Source: Terriglobia bacterium (GTDB lineage: Bacteria; Acidobacteriota; Terriglobia; Bryobacterales; Bryobacteraceae). From it: DNA of 45,010 bases. The stretch covers positions 1 through 45,010 of the forward strand of contig JAJPHN010000033.1 in NCBI GenBank assembly GCA_021325235.1, written 5' to 3'. Under the pieces are notes generated by a model. It did not search any database and was not told the DNA's origin. It saw nothing but the letters and a program-made list of their open reading frames with translations. The translations under genes were made by a program, and so were the position numbers. This document shows, piece after piece, positions 33,467 to 40,698 of this stretch. Positions within the stretch are counted from its first letter, which is position 1. The number at the start of each line of letters is the position of its first letter.

Positions 33467-34342
33467 GTGAACGTCTTGTTGAACGGGCGAATGGCCTGTT
33501 TAGGCCTTCTGTTGTGCATCTTCGGCGGAGTGCTCCCGGCCTCCGAGCCGAACCTGAAGAAAGCAGAAGAGCTCTACCAGCACACCAGCTACGAAGCTTC
33601 CATCGCTTTGCTCGATCGCAACAGCGGCGATCCCGCAGTCCACTTTCTGCTGGGCCGCGATTACTTCATGTCGGGCGATTTCAAACGTGCGACCGACCAC
33701 CTGGAAAAGGCCACCGAACTCAGCCCGTCCGACAGCGAATACATGGACTGGCTTGGCCGCGCCTATGGTAAGCGCGCCGAGACCGCCAATCCGCTTTCGG
33801 CCCCCGCCTGGGCCTCCAAAGCCCGGCAGGCTTTTGAAAAATCGGTAGCGCTGGATGCGCACAATCGCGACGCGCTCGACGATCTCTTCGACTACTATCT
33901 GGAAGCCCCCGGTTTCCTCGGAGGCGGTTACGATAAAGCCGCTCAAGTTGCCGATAAGCTCGCCGCCATCGATCCGCCGCAGGGGTTGCACGATCGCTCC
34001 CGGCTCGATGAAAAACGCAAGCAGATGAACAGCGCCGAGCAGCATCTGCGCGAAGCCGTTGCCGCAGCGCCGCATAGCGTGGGCCATCTGATCGCGCTCG
34101 CGAAGTTTCTCGCCAAGCAGGGCCGCACTGCCGAAAGCGACGCGGTGCTCGCCAAGGCTCAGCAGGTCTCTCCCAATAATCCGCGCATCTGGCTTGCGCA
34201 GGCCGATATTCTCGTGAAGCAGCGCCGGAATCTGGACGAGGCGCGCAAGCTGCTCAATCGTTATCTCCAGTCGCCCATCACGGCCGACGATCCGCCGCGT
34301 GAAGAAGCCGTGCGTCTGCTCAAAGAAGCCGGCGGCGCCTGA
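33467..34342 (+). CDS. Exported tetratricopeptide-repeat protein
   Basis: A 291-residue protein with an N-terminal hydrophobic signal (MACLGLLLCIFGGVLPAS) and a superhelix of TPR-type repeats: KKAEELYQHTSYEASIALLD, HFLLGRDYFMSGDFKRATDH, a central divergent region with APGFLGGGYDKAAQVADKL, then SVGHLIALAKFLAKQGRTAE and AQADILVKQRRNLDEARKL. It probably acts as a periplasmic interaction scaffold. GTG 33467 has a good upstream GGGG; ATG 33491 would also keep the signal peptide. It lies 112 nt after the oxidase block with no visible terminator, so read-through is possible, but its function is not evidently respiratory. Confidence 0.82.
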   Translation: MNVLLNGRMACLGLLLCIFGGVLPASEPNLKKAEELYQHTSYEASIALLDRNSGDPAVHFLLGRDYFMSGDFKRATDHLEKATELSPSDSEYMDWLGRAYGKRAETANPLSAPAWASKARQAFEKSVALDAHNRDALDDLFDYYLEAPGFLGGGYDKAAQVADKLAAIDPPQGLHDRSRLDEKRKQMNSAEQHLREAVAAAPHSVGHLIALAKFLAKQGRTAESDAVLAKAQQVSPNNPRIWLAQADILVKQRRNLDEARKLLNRYLQSPITADDPPREEAVRLLKEAGGA

Positions 34343-34415
34343 GGACCGCGCATACTGGTTGCATAGTCACCCGTCGAGTGATGAATCCGTTCGCTCGCCG
34401 GCGCCGTCCCGCGCG

Positions 34416-35639
34416 ATGAACCTAGCCGAAGCCGTCAGTTTTAGTTTCCAGGCGCTCAAAGCCAATCGCCTTCGCACCTTCCTCACCGCTCTCGGCCTGA
34501 TCATCGGCAACGCCTCTGTCATCCTCGTCGTCACCATCTCGCTAGCCGGCAAGAATCTCATTCTTGATCAGATTCGCGGCATCGGCTCCAATCTCGTCTA
34601 CGCCAGCGCCGAAGTGGGCAGCCAGAACGCCTCGCAGGTTCAGGGCGATTACATCAAGCTGGCCGACGTCCAGGCGATCCGCGATACGTTAGCGGGCCGC
34701 GTAGTCGCCGCCACCTCCGTCATGACCACCCACGACGACATCGTCGTAAACGGCAAGGTTCGCCAGGTGACCATCGATGGCGTGGACGAATATTACGCTC
34801 AGGTGCGCCATCTCGTGATCCTCGCGGGCCGCTCCTTCGATGCGAGCGACATTACCCTGCGCGAGCACGTCGCGATGCTGACCGACAAACTCGCCGTCCG
34901 CATGTTCGGCAGTCAGGAAGCAGCCATCGGGCAAACCATCAAGCTGTTCAAGCTGCAGTTCACAGTTATCGGCACCTTCCGCGAAAAGACCAGCACCATG
35001 GAAGTGGGCGAAATTGCCGACGAGACGATCCTCATCCCCGTCAGCGTCATCCGCTACTTCATCCCGTACGAGCGCGTCGACCCAACGTACATCGAAGTGC
35101 GCGACGCCGCCGATGTTCCCGCCGTACGCGAGCAGGTCAATCAGATACTTGAGAGCCGCCATCGTGCGGGCGCCAAGTATCAGGTCCATGATCTTACCGC
35201 CATCCTCGACACCGCCAACCAGATCGCCAACGTGCTCACCATCGTGCTGATCATCGTCTCCGCGATCGCGCTCATTATCTCGGGCATCGGCATCATGAAC
35301 ATCATGCTGGTCACTGTGACCGAGCGCACGCGCGAAATCGGACTCCGCATGGCGGTAGGCGCCTCGCGTAAAGAGGTGCTGCTTCAGTTTCTGGTCGAAG
35401 CCGTGCTGATCAGCCTCATCGGCGGTACCATCGGCATCATCATCGGCCTGGCCGTTCCGATCACGGTCACGATTCTCATCAAGCAGTTCCAGGTGCCCGC
35501 CTCGATCCACATCCCGGTCTCGCCGATCTCTGTGATCGTCGCTTTTGCCGTCTCGTTCACTGTTGGCGTCAGCTTCGGTCTGCTGCCCGCCCGCCGCGCC
35601 TCGCAGCTCAATCCCACGGAAGCTCTGCGATACGAATGA
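34416..35639 (+). CDS. MacB/FtsX-like ABC transporter permease
   Basis: A 407-residue permease of the MacB type: an N-terminal helix in the typical ALKANRLRTFLTALGLIIGN context, a large periplasmic MacB core domain (~50-275), then three helices from NVLTIVLIIVSAIALIISGI. The diagnostic IGIMNIMLVTVTERTREIGL and AVGASRKEVLLQFLVEAVL follow. It ends with the usual PARRASQLNPTEALRYE. Such permeases work with a separate or fused ATPase, and often a membrane-fusion protein, to export peptides, lipoproteins or toxins or to drive mechanotransmission. Neither ATPase nor adaptor is adjacent here. ATG 34416 is used; a reading from 34299 overlaps the TPR gene and adds non-family residues. Confidence 0.9.
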   Translation: MNLAEAVSFSFQALKANRLRTFLTALGLIIGNASVILVVTISLAGKNLILDQIRGIGSNLVYASAEVGSQNASQVQGDYIKLADVQAIRDTLAGRVVAATSVMTTHDDIVVNGKVRQVTIDGVDEYYAQVRHLVILAGRSFDASDITLREHVAMLTDKLAVRMFGSQEAAIGQTIKLFKLQFTVIGTFREKTSTMEVGEIADETILIPVSVIRYFIPYERVDPTYIEVRDAADVPAVREQVNQILESRHRAGAKYQVHDLTAILDTANQIANVLTIVLIIVSAIALIISGIGIMNIMLVTVTERTREIGLRMAVGASRKEVLLQFLVEAVLISLIGGTIGIIIGLAVPITVTILIKQFQVPASIHIPVSPISVIVAFAVSFTVGVSFGLLPARRASQLNPTEALRYE

Positions 35640-35778
35640 TTGGCGCGCTTGGGTTAACCTGATCGAGCGCCCATTTGGGCCGGCTCGAGGAACAGACGAA
35701 TGCGGCGGTAGCGAAGAACTCGTATGAGCCGATCGATGAGTGTGCGGCGAAGCGTGCGCCGGCCGCAGGTGAACATTC

Positions 35779-36756
35779 TCATCGCGGAGTCGCGGGGAGC
35801 CTAAGGAGACGTTCGGCGTTGCGGTGGGTGATTTTTTCGAGGTCGGCGGAATTGAGAGCGAGCCGGTCGAGGAACTGGCGTCCGGTCTGGTTGGAGCTGT
35901 AGGGGTAATCGATGGCGAAGAGGATGCGATCCGCGCCGAGGACCTGGAGGGCGAGATAGAGCGGAGGCGCGGTGAAGAGCCCGCTGGTGGTGATCCAGAT
36001 ATTGGTCTGGAAATAGGCGGAGGGCGGCTGGCGCAGGTTGGCGGTGACGCGTCCGAGTGCCTGATCGATGCGCGCGAGCTGGAAGGGAATCATTTCGCCC
36101 ATGTGGCCGATGATGAGCTGGAGTTTGGGGAAACGGTCGAAGGTGCCGGCGGCGATGAGGCGGAGGGTGTGCAGGGCGGTTTCGGCGTGCCAGCCCCAGC
36201 CGGCGATGGAGAGCATGGTGGCGACGGAGGGTTCGAGGCCGGCGAAATAGGTGTTCATGACGGGCTCGGGCGGCGGCGCGGGATGAAGGTAGATCGGAGT
36301 CCCGAGAGATTCGGCGCGTTCGAGCAGGGAATAGAAGAACGGGTCATCGAGGAACCGGCCCTGGGCGACGCCCTGGATCATAGCGCCCTGGAAATGAAGC
36401 TGGGTGACGGCGCGCTCGAGTTCTTTGGCGGCGGCGGAGGGGTCGGCGACAGGCAGAGAGGCGAAGGCGCCGAAACGGGCGGGGTAGCGGCCGACGGTGG
36501 CGGCGAGTTCGTCATTCACGCGAGCGCAAAGCGGGATAGCGCGGGCGGGCTCGACAATTTCGGGCGAAGGCACGGTATGCGAGAGCACCTGCAGGTCGAT
36601 TCCATTTTTGTCCATGTCCGCGATGCGCTCTTCGCCGATTTCGGCTAACTGGTCGGCGATCGGGCCGCGGCCCTGATCGAACCGGCGGTAGTAGTGCTCG
36701 CCCATATCGGACACAAGCGGGTTGCGGAAGTGCTCTTCGAGCGTGATGACGCGCAT
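35779..36756 (-). CDS. Amidohydrolase family 2 (ACMSD-like) protein
   Basis: A 325-residue TIM-barrel metal-dependent hydrolase or decarboxylase of the ACMSD/amidohydrolase-2 group. The N-terminal LEEHF puts Glu7-x-His9 at the metal site in place of the HxH of classical members, as in gamma-resorcylate and 2,3-dihydroxybenzoate decarboxylases. Other ligand regions are TPIYLHPAPP (His), LIIGHMGEMIPF (His) and FAIDYPYSS (Asp). These enzymes decarboxylate aromatic or iminomuconic acids in the cytoplasm without redox cofactors; the substrate here is unknown. The plus strand over this gene is extremely G-rich. No aromatic-degradation genes are adjacent. Confidence 0.85.
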   Translation of the reverse strand: MRVITLEEHFRNPLVSDMGEHYYRRFDQGRGPIADQLAEIGEERIADMDKNGIDLQVLSHTVPSPEIVEPARAIPLCARVNDELAATVGRYPARFGAFASLPVADPSAAAKELERAVTQLHFQGAMIQGVAQGRFLDDPFFYSLLERAESLGTPIYLHPAPPPEPVMNTYFAGLEPSVATMLSIAGWGWHAETALHTLRLIAAGTFDRFPKLQLIIGHMGEMIPFQLARIDQALGRVTANLRQPPSAYFQTNIWITTSGLFTAPPLYLALQVLGADRILFAIDYPYSSNQTGRQFLDRLALNSADLEKITHRNAERLLRLPATPR

Positions 36757-36784
36757 GGTCTCAGGCTAGCGAGCGGGAAGTGCT

Positions 36785-37312
36785 TTACCTGAGGCGGCGC
36801 GCCTTCGGGCCGAGTTGGTGGCGAAGCAGCTGTCTTAGCGAATGCAACTGGAACTCGTCGATTTGCTGCTTAGGAATGAGATGGAAGCTACCGCGCTGCA
36901 TCAGAACAAATAGGTAATTGCTGGTTTCGAAGGCGCCTGTGACAAGAGACCAGTCCGCTCGATTTTCGCCGTTTGAGAATTTGGCGGTGACGGTCAGGTC
37001 ATTGAACGTATAGGTGATTGGGTCGCGCAGGCCGGGATTCTTGAGCGACGCTCTGGTCGCGTTGTAGGGCATTGCGAGGAGAAAGAGCATGACTGCGAAG
37101 GGAGCGGTAATTGCGGCGAAAGGATTGTGCCGTAGATTAAGGAGGAGTGCAGCGGCAATCAGCAGCGGAGTGATCCAGTAGGTCCACGATCTGATTTGCT
37201 TCTCTAAGATTGCTCGAAATAAAGTGCCCCTGGAGAGTTGCACGGTGACGGTCACTTCGGTCGCGGTCGCATCCATTCGTTCGATGGTAGCCGGACAGAG
37301 TGTCCGAGGCAA
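36785..37312 (-). CDS. YcxB-like membrane protein
   Basis: A 175-residue protein (163 if it starts at Met 37276). Two adjacent hydrophobic helices (YWITPLLIAAALLL and TAPFAVMLFLLAMPY) follow a short N-terminal beta region. The cytoplasmic beta-rich C-terminal half reads PITYTFNDLTVTAKFSNGEN, then ADWSLVTGAFETSNYLFVLM and FHLIPKQQI. This matches the layout of YcxB-like proteins, which combine two helices with a PH-like domain carrying Tyr-x-Phe...Ser-x-Gly-x and Ile-Pro-Lys motifs. Function unknown. It is transcribed divergently from the phosphatase gene at 37361. Confidence 0.75.
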   Translation of the reverse strand: MPRTLCPATIERMDATATEVTVTVQLSRGTLFRAILEKQIRSWTYWITPLLIAAALLLNLRHNPFAAITAPFAVMLFLLAMPYNATRASLKNPGLRDPITYTFNDLTVTAKFSNGENRADWSLVTGAFETSNYLFVLMQRGSFHLIPKQQIDEFQLHSLRQLLRHQLGPKARRLR

Positions 37313-37360
37313 GGAGCGCGGGAACGAGTTTCGGGGAAGACTAGGTTAGGCTGACTTCGA

Positions 37361-38740
37361 GTGGATCTGATACCGCGGGAAGTTGTGTATGGCGTATTGC
37401 GCGCGAGCCTACCGTTCTTCGCGATTGCGTGCATCACCGTGGTGGCCGGGATTGCGGCGCTGCTGCTGTGGCGTTTGCGGACGCGGGACCGGCTGCTGCT
37501 GTGGGTGGGACTCTTTTCGCTGCTCTATGGCACGCGGCTGCTAATCCAGAACGAGCTGGTGCGGGATGCCTTCGGCGCGCCAGGGATCGGATACCGGCGC
37601 TGGGAGTTTGCCATCACGTACGCGATCAATATCCCGTACGTGTTGTTTGCGCTCGAGCTGCTGGGGCAGGGCTGGAAGCGGGTGATTCGCATCTGGCTGT
37701 GGTTGTATGTGGCCCTTGCGGCGGTGGCGATTCCGGTGACGCTGTGGCTCGGGCATCCGCTGCATGTGTTCGATCAGATCAACAGCGTGCTGGTGGTGAG
37801 CGGAACGCTGCTGCTGCTCGTTCAGGTTTTGATTGAACGATCGCGCAATCCGCTGGCCTGGGCGATGTTCTGGCCTTTGGTGATCTTCGGCGCGTTCGTA
37901 CTGGCGGAGAACCAGGGTCTGCGGCCCAGGGGATTCGATATCGAGCCGGTCGGTTTTCTGGTGCTGGTGGCGGGGCTGGCGGGGATTGCGGTTAAGCGAG
38001 CGCTCGAGACGGAGCGAAGGCTGCGAGATGTGGAGCAGGAACTGGCGACGGCGCGGCGGATTCAGAGTGCGATTCTGCCGGAGATGGCGCCCTCGCTTCC
38101 GAAGCTGCGGATTGCGACACGCTACGAGCCGATGACTTCGGTGGCGGGCGATTTCTACGATTTCCTGACGAACGGCGAGACGGCGGTGACGATTCTGGTG
38201 GCGGATGTCTCGGGGCACGGCGTGCCGGCGGCGCTGGTGGCTTCGATGCTGAAGGTCTGCTTCGCGGCGCAGAGCGAGCGGGCGCACGATCCGGCGGCGA
38301 TTTTGAGCGGCTTGAACCGGATGCTGCGCGGGAGCCTGGGCGGCCAGTATGTGACGGCGGCGTGTGCTGCGATCGACACCGCAGCGGGCACGATCCGGTA
38401 TGCCGGGGCGGGGCATCCGCCCGCGCTGCTGCTCGATAAGAAGAACAGGCGGGTAGTGGAACTGACTGAAAACGGCCTATTTCTGGGGCCGTTTCCGCAG
38501 GCGAGTTATTCCAGCATGATGGTGCCGGTTGCGAGCGGGGATGCGCTGCTGCTCTATACGGACGGGATTGTGGAGGCGCGGCTGGGGAATGGCGAGGAGT
38601 TTGGGCGGGAGCGATTGCGAATGATGCTGGAGAGCGCAGACGGCCATCCGCCGGCGCAGTTGATCGACTCGCTGTTCCGGCAGATTGCGGCGACGGAGCA
38701 GCAGGACGATCTGACGGCGGTGCTGGTACGGTTCGAGTGA
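37361..38740 (+). CDS. Membrane-anchored SpoIIE/RsbU-type serine phosphatase
   Basis: A 459-residue protein with a six-to-seven-helix membrane sensor region (~1-210, including FFAIACITVVAGIAALLLW and VGFLVLVAGLAGIAVKRALE). A short coiled linker (ETERRLRDVEQELATARRIQ) precedes a PP2C-like SpoIIE phosphatase domain (~240-459). Metal-binding motifs are AGDFYDF, VADVSGHGVPAALV and the late QQDDLTAVLV; AGHPPALLL is also family-typical. Such proteins dephosphorylate anti-anti-sigma factors in partner-switching stress pathways, but no STAS or kinase gene is adjacent. Start is GTG 37361. The sensor region may bind a membrane ligand; that is inference from topology. Confidence 0.9.
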   Translation: MDLIPREVVYGVLRASLPFFAIACITVVAGIAALLLWRLRTRDRLLLWVGLFSLLYGTRLLIQNELVRDAFGAPGIGYRRWEFAITYAINIPYVLFALELLGQGWKRVIRIWLWLYVALAAVAIPVTLWLGHPLHVFDQINSVLVVSGTLLLLVQVLIERSRNPLAWAMFWPLVIFGAFVLAENQGLRPRGFDIEPVGFLVLVAGLAGIAVKRALETERRLRDVEQELATARRIQSAILPEMAPSLPKLRIATRYEPMTSVAGDFYDFLTNGETAVTILVADVSGHGVPAALVASMLKVCFAAQSERAHDPAAILSGLNRMLRGSLGGQYVTAACAAIDTAAGTIRYAGAGHPPALLLDKKNRRVVELTENGLFLGPFPQASYSSMMVPVASGDALLLYTDGIVEARLGNGEEFGRERLRMMLESADGHPPAQLIDSLFRQIAATEQQDDLTAVLVRFE

Positions 38741-38788
38741 GAGCGGAGTGTGGGAGACGGCACGCTTACAGGTGCTGAGAGGGATCGT

Positions 38789-39775
38789 GTGAACGAAAGT
38801 TTTGGGCGCGTCCGGCTGCGGTATGGGTTGTTTCTGGCGGCGGCTCTCGCGATCAACCTGATCGACGGCGCGGTGGTGCGAGCGGCGGCGGATGCAGGGC
38901 AGCGGCTGGTGCTCGGTTTGGCCAGCAGTTTCGACGTGATCGGTACGGTGGCGCTGCTGTATTACCTGCTGCTGGTGCGACCCGGAATTCGTACGAAAGC
39001 GAGCGTGCTTGGCGTGGCCCTGCTGGGTGCGATGCGGGCAAGCCTGCTGTTTCCGGCCGGCGGGCGCGGGCGGATGGTGGTGTGGGGCATCTGCCAAGCG
39101 GTGTTGCTGGGCGGGGTGATGTACCTCGTGAGGCGGATGAGAGGTGCGAACAGAGATGGCGGCGACCCGCTGGTGGGGATCGGGGCGGCCATCGAGTGCC
39201 TTGTGCCCTCTCGAGTAGCCGCTCGGGCGCTGACGGCTGAACTGGGGATCCTGTATTACGCGCTGTTTGCCTGGCGCGCGCAGCCGCATGTTCCTGACGG
39301 CACACGAGCGGTGACGAATTACCAGAAAGCCGGGCGGGCGGACCTGCTGAGTGTGCTGCCGCTGGCATGTGCAGTCGAGATCGTTCCGGTGCATGTTGTG
39401 CTCAGCCGCTGGAGTGCCGGGCTTGCCTGGGTGGCGACGGCCATCAGTTTTTACGGGATTGTCTGGCTGGCAGGACTGGCGCGCTCGTTCCGGCTGCGGC
39501 CTACATTGATCGGGGCGGATTCGATATGTATCCGTTACGGATGCGTGTTCCAGCTGCGGGTAGCGCGCGAGAAGATCGCGAGTGTACGGAGAGCGAAGGC
39601 AGGCGATGACCGGTGGGCGGCGCCAGGAAAGGCGCAGCCAACGCACGCTATCGCGTTTACGGAAGAAGTCAGGGCAGAGAGACTGTTCGGTTTCACGAAG
39701 CGAGTGAAGCGGCTGGCGCTCGCAGTGGACGATGCGGCTGTCTTCGAGGAGGCGCTAGGCGCGCATTTCGAGTAG
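38789..39775 (+). CDS. Hypothetical membrane protein with C-terminal soluble domain
   Basis: I do not recognise this ~328-residue protein. GTG 38789 has a good AGAGGGA site upstream; an earlier GTG at 38750 is possible. The first ~230 residues contain about six hydrophobic stretches (LFLAAALAINLIDGAVV, VIGTVALLYYLLLV, ILYYALFAW, VATAISFYGIVWLAGLA). The last ~100 form a soluble, basic, PH-like region (DSICIRYGCVFQLRVAREKI, FGFTKRVKRLALAVDD). The strong G-richness matches its neighbours. It begins 48 nt after the phosphatase gene on the same strand, so the two may be co-transcribed. Its 3' end overlaps the convergent hydrolase gene by 21 nt. Confidence 0.65.
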   Translation: MNESFGRVRLRYGLFLAAALAINLIDGAVVRAAADAGQRLVLGLASSFDVIGTVALLYYLLLVRPGIRTKASVLGVALLGAMRASLLFPAGGRGRMVVWGICQAVLLGGVMYLVRRMRGANRDGGDPLVGIGAAIECLVPSRVAARALTAELGILYYALFAWRAQPHVPDGTRAVTNYQKAGRADLLSVLPLACAVEIVPVHVVLSRWSAGLAWVATAISFYGIVWLAGLARSFRLRPTLIGADSICIRYGCVFQLRVAREKIASVRRAKAGDDRWAAPGKAQPTHAIAFTEEVRAERLFGFTKRVKRLALAVDDAAVFEEALGAHFE

Positions 39776-40561
39776 CCGGGCGCCGGCCGGGTCCGGCTCG
39801 AGTTTGAGGACATCGAGCAATACGCGGCGGCAGGCTTCGGGCTGATCGGTGGTGAGGATGTGGCCGGCGTCGGGGATGAGGCGGAACTGGGCGCCGGGGA
39901 TACGTGAGGCGAGCGCGCGACCGTTTTCGGGCGGAATGAGGCGGTCGGAAGCGCCGTGGATGACCATGGTCGGTACGTGGATCTGCGGCAGGCGGCGCCA
40001 GGAGCTCCAGACGAGAATCCCGCTCAACTGATTCCATAGCGCGAGCCAGCTGCAGGCGCAGGCGCACTGGATGCGCAGATCCTCTTCGATACGTTCGCGC
40101 GGTGTGGTTTTGGAATAGAGCATCGGCAGAAAGGCCTGTTCGCGGCTGGAAGTGCCAAGACGCGGGAAGACGGGCCGCGGCCATTTGGCGACCACGCCGC
40201 CATAGCTGGTGCAGGCGAGCAGGAGGCTCGAGACGCGCTCAGGGTATTCGAGGGCGAGTTCCTGGGCGATCATACCGCCCATGGAGGCTCCGATCACGGC
40301 AGCCGTAGGGACGCCGGCGGCATCGAGCACGGCGGCGGCATCGCGGGCCATCTGGCGGATCGAATAGGGGCCTTTGGGACAATCGCTGCGGCCCACGCCG
40401 CGATTGTCGAACAGGATGACGCGGCGGCGCTTCCGGAGCACGGGCACGACGCGGTACCACATCTCATGGGTAAAGCTGAGGCCCATGATGAGGAGCACGG
40501 GCGGACCCTGGCCGATTTCGTTCCAGTAGAGGCGGACGCCGTCGCTCATCGCGTAGGGCAT
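39755..40561 (-). CDS. Alpha/beta hydrolase
   Basis: A 268-residue alpha/beta-hydrolase fold enzyme. The oxyanion region is PPVLLIMGLSFTHEMWYRV, FDNRGVGRSDCPKGPYS follows, and the nucleophile elbow is GASMGGMIA. The acid is Asp in MVIHGASDRLIPP and the catalytic His is in DAGHILTTDQP. The triad is complete. The family includes esterases, lipases, haloperoxidase-like and carboxylester hydrolases, and the substrate cannot be inferred. An unusual Cys-rich patch (QCACACSW, near residue 165) lies in the cap region. The gene overlaps the preceding convergent gene at its 3' end and is divergent from smc. Confidence 0.88.
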   Translation of the reverse strand: MPYAMSDGVRLYWNEIGQGPPVLLIMGLSFTHEMWYRVVPVLRKRRRVILFDNRGVGRSDCPKGPYSIRQMARDAAAVLDAAGVPTAAVIGASMGGMIAQELALEYPERVSSLLLACTSYGGVVAKWPRPVFPRLGTSSREQAFLPMLYSKTTPRERIEEDLRIQCACACSWLALWNQLSGILVWSSWRRLPQIHVPTMVIHGASDRLIPPENGRALASRIPGAQFRLIPDAGHILTTDQPEACRRVLLDVLKLEPDPAGARLLEMRA

Positions 40562-40698
40562 GGCAATGCACCTCTATATATTGTGGTCACGACGGCCGGA
40601 AGCCCAACAAACCGTACGCCGCTACCTTTACTTCCCAATCGTCCGGGTTTACCATGGAAGCACCCCCGAGAATTACGATTAGGAAGGGTAGTTGCTCT

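Noticed and set aside
35640-35778. Possible small gene between the MacB-like permease and the amidohydrolase
   Set aside because: Short open frames here have no start with a ribosome-binding site, no domain pattern and no conserved-looking ending.
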